A stretch of 64,000 bases of DNA from Bacillota bacterium (GTDB taxonomy: Bacteria > Bacillota > Clostridia > Lachnospirales > Lachnospiraceae), in the NCBI GenBank assembly GCA_023423335.1, contig JAFAFU010000063.1:101828-165827 (forward strand), in the 5' to 3' direction. The position numbers and the translations under genes are program-made. Below are positions 1-9,099 of this stretch, one piece after another (the first letter of the stretch is position 1; each line of letters starts with the position of its first letter). The notes under the pieces were generated by a model. That model was given only the letters and a program-made list of their open reading frames with translations, was not told the DNA's origin and ran no database searches.

Positions 1-1
1 T

Positions 2-406
2 GTAAATAATCTGTTCCATACAGTATCAAACATTGAGAGAGTGGGGGACCATGCAGAGAATCTGGCGGATCTTGCCCATGAGAAGATTGAGAATAAGATT
101 CATTTTTCCGATGAAGCCTATGAGGAACTCTGTGATATCTGTGATAAGGCATTAAGCTCCTTCGATTATGCGATACAGGCGAGGGAAACCGAGCAGGAGG
201 ATTTCATCAGAAAGGCGGAAGAGCTGGAAGAGATCGTGGATGACTTAAAGGATAGCTTGCGGCAAAAGCATATTGACCGTTTATCCCAGGGGAAATGTAC
301 ATCAGGAAACGGTGTTATCTTTATCGATGCCTTAATCAATCTGGAAAGGATTTCTGACCATTCAAGAAATATCGTGAATTATGTGGAAAATGAATTGGAA
401 AAATAA
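2..406 (+). CDS. C-terminal part of a Na/phosphate cotransporter-type protein with PhoU-like domain (partial)
   Basis: The reading frame is open from base 2 and stops at 406, so only the last ~134 codons are present. The visible protein is an all-helical PhoU-like domain with the typical NIERVGDHAENLADLA segment near its start and a matching LINLERISDHSRNIV segment near its end, the two three-helix repeats of PhoU. In clostridia this layout is usual for the cytoplasmic tail of NptA/PNaS-type Na/Pi cotransporters, where it probably senses or regulates phosphate flux. A free PhoU would look similar; the missing upstream part would decide. Confidence 0.75.
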   Translation, partial: VNNLFHTVSNIERVGDHAENLADLAHEKIENKIHFSDEAYEELCDICDKALSSFDYAIQARETEQEDFIRKAEELEEIVDDLKDSLRQKHIDRLSQGKCTSGNGVIFIDALINLERISDHSRNIVNYVENELEK

Positions 407-491
407 GTTTTGAAAAATGCACAAAAAAATTACAACATCCAAATAAAAAAGCAACAATATCATAATATTCTCTAAATATAGAAAGAAGTTC

Positions 492-520
492 TTGAAATTT
501 CTATTTGGATTAGGTAAAAT
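492..520 (+). promoter_or_regulatory. Promoter for gap
   Basis: TTGAAA at 492-497 and TAAAAT at 515-520 are separated by 17 bases. Transcription would start near 527, giving a leader of about 205 nt before the gap start codon at 733. The leader carries a strong AGGAGG ribosome site ending at about 723. Confidence 0.7.
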
Positions 521-732
521 GTGATTGAGAAAAATTTGTCAATCACGGATGAGCTGGCATATTTACTCGGGTTTTTGTTCCAAATTGTTCGTTATAACAA
601 TGCATCTGAGGCTGCAAACAATGAATTCTTGCGGGAATTAGAAATTGATAGAATAAATGAATTTCTTTCTGCTTTATTTGGAGACCATAGTGTTGTTATA
701 CAAATAAATAATCAATTAGGAGGAATTAAATC

Positions 733-1743
733 ATGGCAGTAAAAGTAGCAATTAATGGTTTTGGACGTATCGGCCGTCTTGCATTCAGACAGATGTTCGG
801 TGCAGAAGGTTATGAGATCGTTGCAATTAACGATTTAACAGATGCTAAGATGTTAGCACATTTATTAAAATACGATTCCGCACAGGGAAGATATGCGAAG
901 GCTGATACAGTTGTAGCTAAGGAAAGCTCCATTGTTGTTGACGGCAAGGAGATCCAGATTTATGCCCAGAGGAACCCGGCTGATTTACCTTGGGGTAAGC
1001 TTGGCGTTGATGTAGTTCTTGAGTGTACAGGCTTCTTCGCATCCAAGGCGAAGTCTCAGGCACATATCGATGCAGGTGCTAAGAAGGTCGTTATCTCTGC
1101 TCCGGCCGGTGATGATCTTCCTACGGTAGTATTCAGCGTTAATGAGAACATCTTAAAGTCAAGTGATACCATTATTTCCGCAGCTTCCTGCACAACCAAC
1201 TGCTTAGCTCCTATGGCAGATACCTTAAATAAATTACTAGCAATCGAGAAGGGTTACATGGTAACCATCCATGCATATACCGGCGACCAGATGACCCTGG
1301 ACGGCCCTCACGCAAAGGGTGATTTAAGAAGAGCACGTGCCGCGGCTGTGAACATTGTTCCCAACTCCACCGGTGCTGCCAAGGCAATCGGCCTTGTTAT
1401 TCCTGAATTATCCGGTAAGCTGGACGGAGATGCACAGAGAGTTCCGGTTCCCACAGGCTCCACAACCATCCTGACAGCAGTTGTGGATGGTAAGGTTACA
1501 AAGAGTGAAGTTAATGCAGCTATGAAGGCAGCAGCCAGCGCATCCTTTGGATATACCGAGGATGAGATCGTATCCTCCGATATCGTCGGCATTACCTATG
1601 GCTCCTTATTCGATGCTACACAGACCAAGTGCATGGATTTGGGAGATAAGACCTTAGTTAAGGTGGTTTCCTGGTACGATAACGAGAATTCCTATACCAG
1701 CCAGATGGTTAGAACGATCAAGTACTTCGCAGAGCTTCAGTAA
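733..1743 (+). CDS. gap: Type I glyceraldehyde-3-phosphate dehydrogenase
   Basis: Oxidises and phosphorylates glyceraldehyde 3-phosphate to 1,3-bisphosphoglycerate with NAD, the first energy-yielding step of glycolysis, in the cytosol. The 336-residue protein starts with the Rossmann motif INGFGRIGR and carries the catalytic cysteine in [10 protein letters not shown] near residue 155. The C-terminal WYDNENSYT signature is also present. Length is normal for the family. It has its own promoter and is closed by a strong terminator, so it is probably transcribed apart from pgk-tpiA-gpmI. Confidence 0.98.
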   Translation: MAVKVAINGFGRIGRLAFRQMFGAEGYEIVAINDLTDAKMLAHLLKYDSAQGRYAKADTVVAKESSIVVDGKEIQIYAQRNPADLPWGKLGVDVVLECTGFFASKAKSQAHIDAGAKKVVISAPAGDDLPTVVFSVNENILKSSDTIISAASCTTNCLAPMADTLNKLLAIEKGYMVTIHAYTGDQMTLDGPHAKGDLRRARAAAVNIVPNSTGAAKAIGLVIPELSGKLDGDAQRVPVPTGSTTILTAVVDGKVTKSEVNAAMKAAASASFGYTEDEIVSSDIVGITYGSLFDATQTKCMDLGDKTLVKVVSWYDNENSYTSQMVRTIKYFAELQ

Positions 1744-1766
1744 TTCATATTTCATTGATCCATTAT

Positions 1767-1798
1767 GGGTCCGGTCTTTCAGGACCGGACCCTATTTT
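1767..1798 (+). terminator. Intrinsic terminator of gap
   Basis: A perfect 10-bp stem GGGTCCGGTC / GACCGGACCC (1767-1776 with 1783-1792) encloses a 6-nt loop and is followed by TATTTTC. Confidence 0.85.
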
Positions 1799-1824
1799 CG
1801 TGAAAGCAAAGTGAGCACAGGCAA

Positions 1825-2021
1825 TCCCGTCACAGAACCGGGAAATGCAAAGCGTTTCCCGGTAGTATATGCGGTGCTCGTATGGCAGGCTTGCTTGCGT
1901 AATACGAGTATGCATATACTACTGAAAGAAGTACGAGGTACTTTTTTTCAGTTCTGTGACGGGAAGAGACAGTGCGAGCGCGCCCACGAACCTTAGAAAC
2001 CGCAAAGCGGTTTCTAAGGTT
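1825..2021. other. Elaborate structured intergenic element (four-way junction plus hairpin)
   Basis: A 14-bp outer stem pairs 1825-1838 with 1951-1964. It encloses three back-to-back hairpins: 1838-1862 (CCGGGAAA/TTTCCCGG), 1862-1922 (11-bp GTAGTATATGC stem with an inner CTCGTAT/ATACGAG stem) and 1922-1951 (CTGAAA/TTTCAG with AAGTAC/GTACTT). Almost no bases are left unpaired at the junction. A separate 15-bp perfect hairpin with an AAA loop follows at 1989-2021. No gene is supported here. It may be a structured RNA, a non-autonomous palindromic element, or a leader for pgk. Confidence 0.7.
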
Positions 2022-2122
2022 GCACATATAACCATAATTCAGTTTTGATATTTTGATTATAGAAGACATAACATAGATTACCTGGCATTATGAAATTATA
2101 TTCCCTGAAAGGAGTTAATACG

Positions 2123-3313
2123 ATGTTAAATAAAAAGTCAATTGATGATATTAATGTAAAGGGCAAAAAAGTGTTAGTCAGATGCGATTTTAATGTTCCG
2201 CTTCAGGATGGTAAAATTACCGACGAGGTACGCCTGGTAGAGGCTCTTCCTACCATTAAGAAGTTAGTTAGCGATGGCGGAAGGGTGATTCTTTGTTCCC
2301 ACCTTGGTAAGCCGAAAGGCCCCACACCGGAATTTTCTCTGGCTCCGGTTGCTGTAAGATTATCCGAGCTGTTAGGCCAGGAAATAGTATTTGCCAATGA
2401 TGATGTGGTGGTTGGGGAGAAGGCAAAGGCTGCTGTTGCAGCTATGAAGGACGGAGATATTGTCCTGCTGGAGAATACCCGCTACAGGAAGGAAGAAGAG
2501 AAGAATATTGACAATTACAGCGAAGAACTGGCTTCCCTTGCCGACATATTTGTAAATGACGCTTTCGGTACCGCCCATAGAGCGCACTGCTCCAATGTAG
2601 GTGTAACGAAATATGTGAAGACCTCTGTAGTTGGTTATCTGATGCAGAAGGAAATCGAGTACCTTGGCAATGCGGTAAACAATCCCAAGAGACCTTTCGT
2701 AGCAATCCTTGGCGGCTCTAAGGTTTCCAGTAAGATCTCCGTAATCAATAACCTTCTGGATAAGGTTGATACCCTGATTATCGGCGGAGGCATGGCATAC
2801 ACCTTTATGAAGGCCATGGGTGAAGAGGTCGGCAAGTCCTTACTTGAGGCTGACTACCTGGAATATGCAAAAGAGATGATGGCTAAGGCAGAGCAGAAGG
2901 GTGTTAAATTATTAATCCCGATTGATACCGTAGTAGCTCAGGAATTTTCCAATGATACTCCGTTCAAGACCGTTGGCCGGGGGGAGATCGATCCGGATTG
3001 GGAAGGACTTGACATCGGTGAGAAGACCCGTGAATTATATGCCGATGCGATTAAGAGTGCAAAGACTGTAGTCTGGAACGGACCGATGGGCGTATTTGAA
3101 TTACCGAACTTTGCGGCCGGTACGGTTGCAGTAGCTAAGGCACTTTCTGAGATTGACGGAACTACAATTATCGGCGGCGGCGATTCTGCGGCAGCGGTTA
3201 ACCAGTTAGGATTTGGTGACAAGATGTCCCATATCTCCACCGGTGGGGGTGCTTCCCTGGAATTCCTGGAGGGTATCGAACTTCCCGGCGTTGCGGCTGC
3301 GAACGACAAATAA
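2123..3313 (+). CDS. pgk: Phosphoglycerate kinase
   Basis: Transfers phosphate from 1,3-bisphosphoglycerate to ADP in the cytosol. The start at 2123 is chosen because GAAAGGAG lies about 8 bases upstream; an earlier in-frame ATG at 2090 has no such site. The 396-residue protein has the N-terminal signature [11 protein letters not shown], the hinge region GGSKVSSKI and the C-terminal GGGDSAAAV nucleotide-binding loop. It is followed by tpiA and gpmI in the same direction, the usual clostridial glycolytic run. Confidence 0.98.
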   Translation: MLNKKSIDDINVKGKKVLVRCDFNVPLQDGKITDEVRLVEALPTIKKLVSDGGRVILCSHLGKPKGPTPEFSLAPVAVRLSELLGQEIVFANDDVVVGEKAKAAVAAMKDGDIVLLENTRYRKEEEKNIDNYSEELASLADIFVNDAFGTAHRAHCSNVGVTKYVKTSVVGYLMQKEIEYLGNAVNNPKRPFVAILGGSKVSSKISVINNLLDKVDTLIIGGGMAYTFMKAMGEEVGKSLLEADYLEYAKEMMAKAEQKGVKLLIPIDTVVAQEFSNDTPFKTVGRGEIDPDWEGLDIGEKTRELYADAIKSAKTVVWNGPMGVFELPNFAAGTVAVAKALSEIDGTTIIGGGDSAAAVNQLGFGDKMSHISTGGGASLEFLEGIELPGVAAANDK

Positions 3314-3343
3314 GACCATATAAAATAAATATTTCCCTGATAG

Positions 3344-3395
3344 GTAGCAAGCTTTTCGTGAAAGAACTATTGTATTTCATTGAAAAGCTTGCTAC
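3344..3395. repeat. Long inverted repeat between pgk and tpiA
   Basis: A perfect 14-bp inverted repeat (GTAGCAAGCTTTTC at 3344-3357 and its complement at 3382-3395) encloses a 24-nt loop. There is no T-run after it, so it is a weak terminator candidate. A processing or mRNA-stabilising hairpin that sets relative pgk and tpiA levels is equally possible. Confidence 0.75.
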
Positions 3396-3440
3396 AATCT
3401 AGTAAAATACTCACTGAACATTTAACATAGGAGGATAATT

Positions 3441-4187
3441 ATGCGTAGAAAGATTATTGCCGGTAACTGGAAGATGAATAAGACTCCCAGTGAGGCAGTT
3501 AAGCTAATTGAAGAGTTAAAGCCCCTGGTGGCGACAGAGGATGCGGATGTTGTATTCTGCGTTCCCGCGGTTTCCCTTACCATTGCGGTTGCGGCTGTAC
3601 AGGGTACGAATATCGCTATCGGTGCACAGAATATGTATTATGAAGAAAGCGGTGCATATACAGGGGAAATCGCCCCGAATATGCTTACAGATATCGGCGT
3701 AAAATATGTTATTATAGGCCACTCCGAGCGAAGGGAATATTTTGCCGAGACCGATGAGACCGTAAATAAGAAGGTATTAAAGGCATTCGAGCATAACCTC
3801 ATACCGATTATCTGCTGCGGAGAATCCTTAAAGCAGAGAGAGCAGGGAATTACGATTGATTTCGTACGTCAGCAGATTAAGATTGCTTTCTTGAATGTAT
3901 CTCCGGACCAGGCAAAAACGGCTGTTATCGCATATGAGCCGATCTGGGCAATCGGAACCGGTAAAGTAGCCACCACCGAGCAGGCAGAAGAGGTATGCAA
4001 GGCGATCCGTGAGTGTATCGCAGAGATTTATGATACGGCTACGGCAGCGGCCATCCGTATCCAGTACGGCGGAAGTGTTACCGCTGCCAGTGCGGCGGAT
4101 TTGTTTGGACAGGAGAATATTGACGGCGGTTTGGTTGGCGGCGCCAGCTTAAAGGCTGACTTTGGCAAGATTGTGAACTATAAATAG
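3441..4187 (+). CDS. tpiA: Triosephosphate isomerase
   Basis: Interconverts dihydroxyacetone phosphate and glyceraldehyde 3-phosphate. The 248-residue TIM barrel starts [13 protein letters not shown] (catalytic Asn and Lys). It contains the catalytic His in IIGHSERR, the catalytic Glu in [11 protein letters not shown], and the phosphate-binding GGLVGGASL at the end. AGGAGG lies 9 bases before the ATG. gpmI starts 9 bases downstream, so the two are co-transcribed. Confidence 0.98.
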   Translation: MRRKIIAGNWKMNKTPSEAVKLIEELKPLVATEDADVVFCVPAVSLTIAVAAVQGTNIAIGAQNMYYEESGAYTGEIAPNMLTDIGVKYVIIGHSERREYFAETDETVNKKVLKAFEHNLIPIICCGESLKQREQGITIDFVRQQIKIAFLNVSPDQAKTAVIAYEPIWAIGTGKVATTEQAEEVCKAIRECIAEIYDTATAAAIRIQYGGSVTAASAADLFGQENIDGGLVGGASLKADFGKIVNYK

Positions 4188-4196
4188 GAGAATAGA

Positions 4197-5744
4197 ATGA
4201 GTAAAAAACCTACAGTTTTAATGATTTTGGATGGGTATGGCCTGAATGAGAAAAAGGAAGCGAATGCAATTGCTCTGGCAAAAAAGCCGGTTATGGACCG
4301 TCTCATGTCAGAATACCCCTGTGTCAAAGGGAATGCCAGCGGTATGGCTGTCGGCCTTCCGGACGGTCAGATGGGTAACTCCGAGGTAGGACACATCAAT
4401 ATGGGTGCCGGCCGAATTGTATACCAGGAGCTGACCAGAATCACGAAAGAGATCCAGGACGGAACCTTCTTCAATAACGAGGCCCTGCTGGCAGCGGTGG
4501 ATAACTGCAAGAGAAATAATTCGGACCTTCACCTGTATGGATTACTATCCGACGGGGGGGTTCATAGTCATAACACCCATTTATACGGACTTTTGGAGCT
4601 GGCCAAAAGACATGGACTAAAGAATGTCTATGTCCATGCCTTCCTGGACGGCCGTGATACTCCGCCGGCATCCGGTAAAGGCTTTGTAGAACAGCTCTGG
4701 GAGCAGATGAAGCTTCAGGGAGTAGGAAAAATTGCAACCGTTATGGGCCGTTACTATGCTATGGATCGTGATAATCGTTGGGACAGAGTCGAGAAGGCTT
4801 ACCGGGCTATGGTTTACGGAGAAGGTGAGACGGCACCGAATGCGATCGAGGCGGTTCAGAATTCCTATGATGCTGAGAAATTTGATGAGTTTGTAATACC
4901 GACCGTTATCCTGGAAGACGGAAAGCCGGTTGCTACGATTAAGGATAAGGATTCTGTCATCTTCTTTAATTTCCGACCTGACCGGGCAAGAGAGATCACG
5001 AAGGCATTCTGCAGTGATGATTTTGCCGGGTTTGAAGATGTTAAGAGAATGAAGCTGACTTATGTCTGCTTCTCAGAATATGATATTACGATTCCGAATA
5101 AGCAGGTCGCTTTCCATAAGGTATCCATTGACCACACCTTTGGACAGTTTTTGGCGGAGCATCATATGACGCAGCTTCGTCTGGCGGAGACCGAGAAATA
5201 TGCCCATGTAACCTTCTTCTTTAACGCAGGTATCGAGGTGCCGAACGAGGGTGAGGACAGAATTCTGGTCAACTCCCCGAAGGTCGCAACCTATGATCTT
5301 CAGCCGGAGATGAGTGCCTATGAAGTCGCTGATAAATTGGTGGAAGCAATTAAATCTTTAAAATATGATGTCATCATCGTGAATTTTGCCAATCCGGATA
5401 TGGTTGGACATACCGGTATTGAGAGTGCGGCGGTCAGAGCAATTGAAGCAGTGGATGAATGTGTGGGCCGTGCGGTGGAAGCGCTATTATCCGTTGATGG
5501 CCAGATGTTCATCTGCGCGGATCATGGCAATGCGGAACAGCTTCTGGATTATACCACCCTGGAGCCCTTCACAGCACATACAACTAACCCGGTACCGTTC
5601 CTTCTGGTCAACTATGATAAGGATTATTCCCTGGCAGAGGGCGGATGTCTGGCGGATATCATCCCGACGATGATTGAGATGATGGGTATGGAGAAGCCTG
5701 CAAAGATGACCGGTAAATCCCTGCTGGTTAAGAGACAGCTGTAA
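4197..5744 (+). CDS. gpmI: 2,3-bisphosphoglycerate-independent phosphoglycerate mutase
   Basis: Converts 3-phosphoglycerate to 2-phosphoglycerate using two Mn ions. The 515-residue length and the alkaline-phosphatase-superfamily motifs fit: LMILDGYG (metal Asp), GNSEVGHINMGAGR (the phosphorylated serine), HAFLDGRDTPP, FNFRPDRARE, NFANPDMVGHTG and CADHGNAE. It completes the pgk-tpiA-gpmI run. No enolase gene is visible in the window. Confidence 0.98.
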   Translation: MSKKPTVLMILDGYGLNEKKEANAIALAKKPVMDRLMSEYPCVKGNASGMAVGLPDGQMGNSEVGHINMGAGRIVYQELTRITKEIQDGTFFNNEALLAAVDNCKRNNSDLHLYGLLSDGGVHSHNTHLYGLLELAKRHGLKNVYVHAFLDGRDTPPASGKGFVEQLWEQMKLQGVGKIATVMGRYYAMDRDNRWDRVEKAYRAMVYGEGETAPNAIEAVQNSYDAEKFDEFVIPTVILEDGKPVATIKDKDSVIFFNFRPDRAREITKAFCSDDFAGFEDVKRMKLTYVCFSEYDITIPNKQVAFHKVSIDHTFGQFLAEHHMTQLRLAETEKYAHVTFFFNAGIEVPNEGEDRILVNSPKVATYDLQPEMSAYEVADKLVEAIKSLKYDVIIVNFANPDMVGHTGIESAAVRAIEAVDECVGRAVEALLSVDGQMFICADHGNAEQLLDYTTLEPFTAHTTNPVPFLLVNYDKDYSLAEGGCLADIIPTMIEMMGMEKPAKMTGKSLLVKRQL

Positions 5745-5773
5745 GCACCCAAAGGGAATGAAATAAATACTTG

Positions 5774-5802
5774 TTGAAAAAATTTCTATTGTATGGTAGA
5801 AT
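5774..5802 (+). promoter_or_regulatory. Promoter for secG
   Basis: TTGAAA at 5774-5779, a 17-base spacer and TAGAAT at 5797-5802. Transcription would begin near 5809, just before the AGGAGG at 5815-5820. Confidence 0.7.
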
Positions 5803-5827
5803 AGGCGTAGTTTTAGGAGGTGTAATC

Positions 5828-6064
5828 GTGGACGTATTAAAAACAATAGTACAAATCATTTATATAGGAATTTGTATCGCCTTAACGGTCATCGTGTTGA
5901 AGCAGGAAGGTAAAGTCGGATTATCAGGGGCATTAACCGGTGTTACCGAAACATATTGGGCTAAGAATAAGGGACGTTCCAGGGAAGGCATGTTGGAAAA
6001 ATCCACCAAGATCCTGGCTGCCCTATTCATCGTACTCTCAGTTGTTTTAAATCTGAAATGGTAA
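5828..6064 (+). CDS. secG: Preprotein translocase subunit SecG
   Basis: Small subunit of the SecYEG channel that assists SecA-driven protein export. The start is GTG 5828, placed 7 bases after AGGAGG and downstream of the promoter; earlier in-frame starts lie upstream of the predicted transcription start. The 78-residue protein has two membrane helices (about residues 3-23 and 58-76) joined by the SGALTG...TYW segment typical of SecG. Position before rnr and smpB is common in Firmicutes. Confidence 0.93.
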   Translation: MDVLKTIVQIIYIGICIALTVIVLKQEGKVGLSGALTGVTETYWAKNKGRSREGMLEKSTKILAALFIVLSVVLNLKW

Positions 6065-6078
6065 GATTATGAATGCGA

Positions 6079-6108
6079 AAACACTCTGGATGACAGGGTG
6101 TTTTTTTC
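6079..6108 (+). terminator. Intrinsic terminator of secG
   Basis: Stem AACACTCT with AGGGTGTT around a 7-nt loop, followed by a run of seven T. It separates secG from rnr, which appears to have its own extended -10 element (TGGTATACT) near 6140. Confidence 0.8.
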
Positions 6109-6272
6109 TTGAAATAAATATTTAAAATAAGCAATATATGGTATACTAATATTAGTGATGTTTGCAGACAGGCTTAACAACCGGCCGACCGCAGAATTTG
6201 AAAAATGAGATAGCTCTTCGCCAGTCAAGAAGAATGACCTTGATGAGTATGTCCATGGATTAGGAGCCATAT

Positions 6273-8618
6273 ATGAAAGTAAAAGAGAAGGATCATAAAG
6301 AACCTGCAACCGAACATAAGACGAAGGATAAAAAAAGCAAAAAGGATAGAGATAATATGACAGATAAGAAAACAAAAGTGAAGGAAAACAAAGGGAAGAG
6401 ATACGGCCGCTCGGAGAAATCAGGCTATCCCCATAGGGGAAGCCGGCATGAGAGATCCGGACGTGCAGAGAAGGTACCTCCGATGGATGAAGAGATACAA
6501 AAAGAGAAATCAGAACTGCTGCTGCAGCTATTTGCTGACAAAGAGTACAAACCCCTGACCTTTAAGGGGCTGTCCGCCCTATTACAGGTTCCGAGAGAAG
6601 CCAAGCATGAGCTGAAACTGGTATTAGACCGGTTGATCTCTACGGGCAGGATAATGGTGGATGCCCAGGGCCGTTACCGGACCCCCGGGGATGATATGAA
6701 GACCGGAACATTCTCAGGGACTCAGCGGGGCTTTGGCTTTGTCATTATCGAGGGGGAGCAGGAGGATATCTTTATTCCGGAAAATGCCACCAACGGAGCT
6801 ATGCATGGCGACAAGGTCATGGTTACGGTTTCGGAAGAAGAACAGACGGGCAAGCGGAAGGAAGGAGCCGTCGTTCAGATTCTTGAGAGAGGCAGGACGG
6901 AGATTGTCGGTACTTTCGAGAAAAGCAGGAACTTTGGCTTTGTTGTTGCAGATAATCAGAAGCTTGGCAGGGATATTTTTATCCCAAAGGAATACACCAT
7001 GGGTGCCGTAGACGGACATAAGGTGGTTGTTAAGATAACGAGTTACGGGGATCCTGCCTCGAGTCCGGAGGGCAGGGTAATCGAAATTCTCGGGCATATC
7101 AATGATCCGGGAGTCGATATCATGTCGGTGGTAAAGTCCTACGACCTGCCGGTGGATTTTCCCGAGGAGGTTATGCGGATACTGGATCAGGTGCCGGAGG
7201 AGATTGACCCGAAGGAAATTGAAAACCGCATGGATATCCGGGAGCTTACCACGGTTACGATCGATGGGGAGGATGCCAAGGATTTGGATGATGCCATCAC
7301 CCTGACAAAGGAAGGGGAAATCTATCATCTTGGGGTCCACATTGCCGATGTGACCCATTATGTTAAGGAAGGGGCTGCTCTGGATAAGGAAGCCTTGAAG
7401 CGGGGCACCAGCGTATATCTGGTGGACCGCGTCATTCCGATGCTGCCCCATAAGCTGTCCAATGGAATCTGCTCCCTGAATCCGCAGGTGGATCGTCTGG
7501 CCTTAAGCTGTTTTATGGATATCGATACCAAAGGCAATGTAATAAATCATAAGCTGGCGGAGACCGTAATCCGTTCCGACCGCAGGATGACTTATACCAA
7601 TGTGGCGAAGATCGTTGAGGGAACGGACGAGGAGGTCATGAAGGAATATATTGATTTTGTGCCCTTGTTCCGGCTGATGCAGGAGCTGGCAGAGGTACTT
7701 AAGGAGCGAAGACATAAGAGGGGCTCCATCAACTTTGATTTTCCGGAAAGTAAAATCATCGTCGACAAACAGGGGAAACCCATAGAGATAAAGCCCTATG
7801 AGAGAAATAAAGCAACAAAGATCATAGAAGAATTTATGCTGATTGCAAACGAGACAGTGGCGGAGGATTTCTACTGGCAGGAGATTCCCTTTGTATACCG
7901 TACCCATGATAATCCGGATGAGGAGAAAATCCATAAGCTTGCCATATTCATCAATAATTTCGGGTATAGCATCAAGATGGGAAATGAAGAAATTCACCCC
8001 AAGGAACTGCAGAAGCTGTTAATTAAGATAGAGGATACGCCGGAGGAACCCTTAATCAGCCGTCTGACCTTACGGTCCATGAAGCAGGCAAAGTACACGG
8101 TTGCCAATACAGGACATTTTGGCCTGTCGGCGAAATACTACTGTCACTTCACCTCTCCGATCCGCCGATACCCTGACCTTCAGATCCATCGGATTATAAA
8201 GGAGAATCTTGGGGGCAAGCTGGCAGAGGGCAGAGTCGGTCATTATGAGAGGATTCTTACCGAGGTGGCAAACCATTCCAGCAAGACCGAACGCAGGGCG
8301 GAGGAGGCTGAACGGGAAGTAGAGAAGATGAAAAAGGTGGAATACATGATGGAGCACATCGGAGAGACCTTCGAAGGCGTCATCTCGGGTATTACCAACT
8401 GGGGAATGTACGTGGAGCTTCCGAATACCATTGAGGGTATGATCCGGGTCAGCGAGATGCGGGATGATTATTATAATTATGATGAAGAACACTATCAGAT
8501 GGTCGGTGAACACACGGGGAAAATATATAAATTAGGGCAGATGGTCACGGTGGAAGTGGTGAAAGCAGATAAGCTTCAGCGGACGATTGATTTTGCCTTG
8601 ACGGAGGTTGAAGAATAA
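6273..8618 (+). CDS. rnr: Ribonuclease R
   Basis: Processive 3'-5' exoribonuclease that degrades structured RNA and, with tmRNA-SmpB, non-stop mRNA. Domain order in the 781 residues: a lysine- and arginine-rich N-terminal tail of about 70 residues, a winged-helix region, two cold-shock-type domains (GTFSGTQRGFGFV and FEKSRNFGFV), the RNB catalytic domain with the DxxDAKDLDDA metal-binding motif (near residue 340), and a C-terminal S1 domain (TFEGVISGITNWGMYVEL). The stop codon directly abuts the smpB start, so translation of the two is probably coupled. Confidence 0.97.
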   Translation: MKVKEKDHKEPATEHKTKDKKSKKDRDNMTDKKTKVKENKGKRYGRSEKSGYPHRGSRHERSGRAEKVPPMDEEIQKEKSELLLQLFADKEYKPLTFKGLSALLQVPREAKHELKLVLDRLISTGRIMVDAQGRYRTPGDDMKTGTFSGTQRGFGFVIIEGEQEDIFIPENATNGAMHGDKVMVTVSEEEQTGKRKEGAVVQILERGRTEIVGTFEKSRNFGFVVADNQKLGRDIFIPKEYTMGAVDGHKVVVKITSYGDPASSPEGRVIEILGHINDPGVDIMSVVKSYDLPVDFPEEVMRILDQVPEEIDPKEIENRMDIRELTTVTIDGEDAKDLDDAITLTKEGEIYHLGVHIADVTHYVKEGAALDKEALKRGTSVYLVDRVIPMLPHKLSNGICSLNPQVDRLALSCFMDIDTKGNVINHKLAETVIRSDRRMTYTNVAKIVEGTDEEVMKEYIDFVPLFRLMQELAEVLKERRHKRGSINFDFPESKIIVDKQGKPIEIKPYERNKATKIIEEFMLIANETVAEDFYWQEIPFVYRTHDNPDEEKIHKLAIFINNFGYSIKMGNEEIHPKELQKLLIKIEDTPEEPLISRLTLRSMKQAKYTVANTGHFGLSAKYYCHFTSPIRRYPDLQIHRIIKENLGGKLAEGRVGHYERILTEVANHSSKTERRAEEAEREVEKMKKVEYMMEHIGETFEGVISGITNWGMYVELPNTIEGMIRVSEMRDDYYNYDEEHYQMVGEHTGKIYKLGQMVTVEVVKADKLQRTIDFALTEVEE

Positions 8619-9083
8619 GTGGGGGAAAACATTAAGCTGGTAGCCAATAATAAGAAAGCATATTTTGACTACTTTATCGAAGATAAGTATGAAGCGGGCA
8701 TCGCATTGCACGGGACGGAAGTAAAGTCATTACGTATGGGCAAATGCAGCATAAAAGAAGCCTTCCTCCGGATAGAGAACGGAGAGGTATATGTATATGG
8801 CATGCATATCAGTCCATATGAGAAAGGAAACATTTTTAATAAGGACCCCTTAAGGGTGAGGAAGCTGCTGCTCCATAAATATGAAATCAATAAAATTGCA
8901 GGCCAGATTAAACTGAAGGGCTATACCTTAGTGCCGCTCCAGGTATATTTCAAAGGAAGTCTCGTAAAGCTGGAAATTGGGCTGGCACGAGGCAAAAAGC
9001 TCTATGATAAACGTGAGGATATTGCGAAAAAGGATCAGCGCAGGGAGGCCGAAAAGGAATTTAAGGTGAGGAATTTATATTAA
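8619..9083 (+). CDS. smpB: SsrA-binding protein SmpB
   Basis: Binds the tRNA-like domain of tmRNA and mimics the missing codon-anticodon stem in stalled ribosomes. The 154-residue protein has the family signatures [28 protein letters not shown] and the basic C-terminal tail beginning [21 protein letters not shown]. The GTG start follows the rnr stop without a gap, and its ribosome site GGAGG lies inside the last rnr codons. ssrA itself is found 3.3 kb downstream. Confidence 0.98.
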   Translation: MGENIKLVANNKKAYFDYFIEDKYEAGIALHGTEVKSLRMGKCSIKEAFLRIENGEVYVYGMHISPYEKGNIFNKDPLRVRKLLLHKYEINKIAGQIKLKGYTLVPLQVYFKGSLVKLEIGLARGKKLYDKREDIAKKDQRREAEKEFKVRNLY

Positions 9084-9099
9084 TTTATGGAGGAAAGGC

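Noticed and set aside
521..742. 73-codon frame between the PhoU-like gene and gap, overlapping the gap start
   Set aside because: Its GTG start lies directly at the -10 box of the gap promoter, before the predicted transcription start, and it has no ribosome site. It is the gap leader.
6714..7451. 245-codon minus-strand open frame inside rnr
   Set aside because: Fully antisense to a strong, conserved gene; composition is that of a mirror frame and there is no ribosome site.
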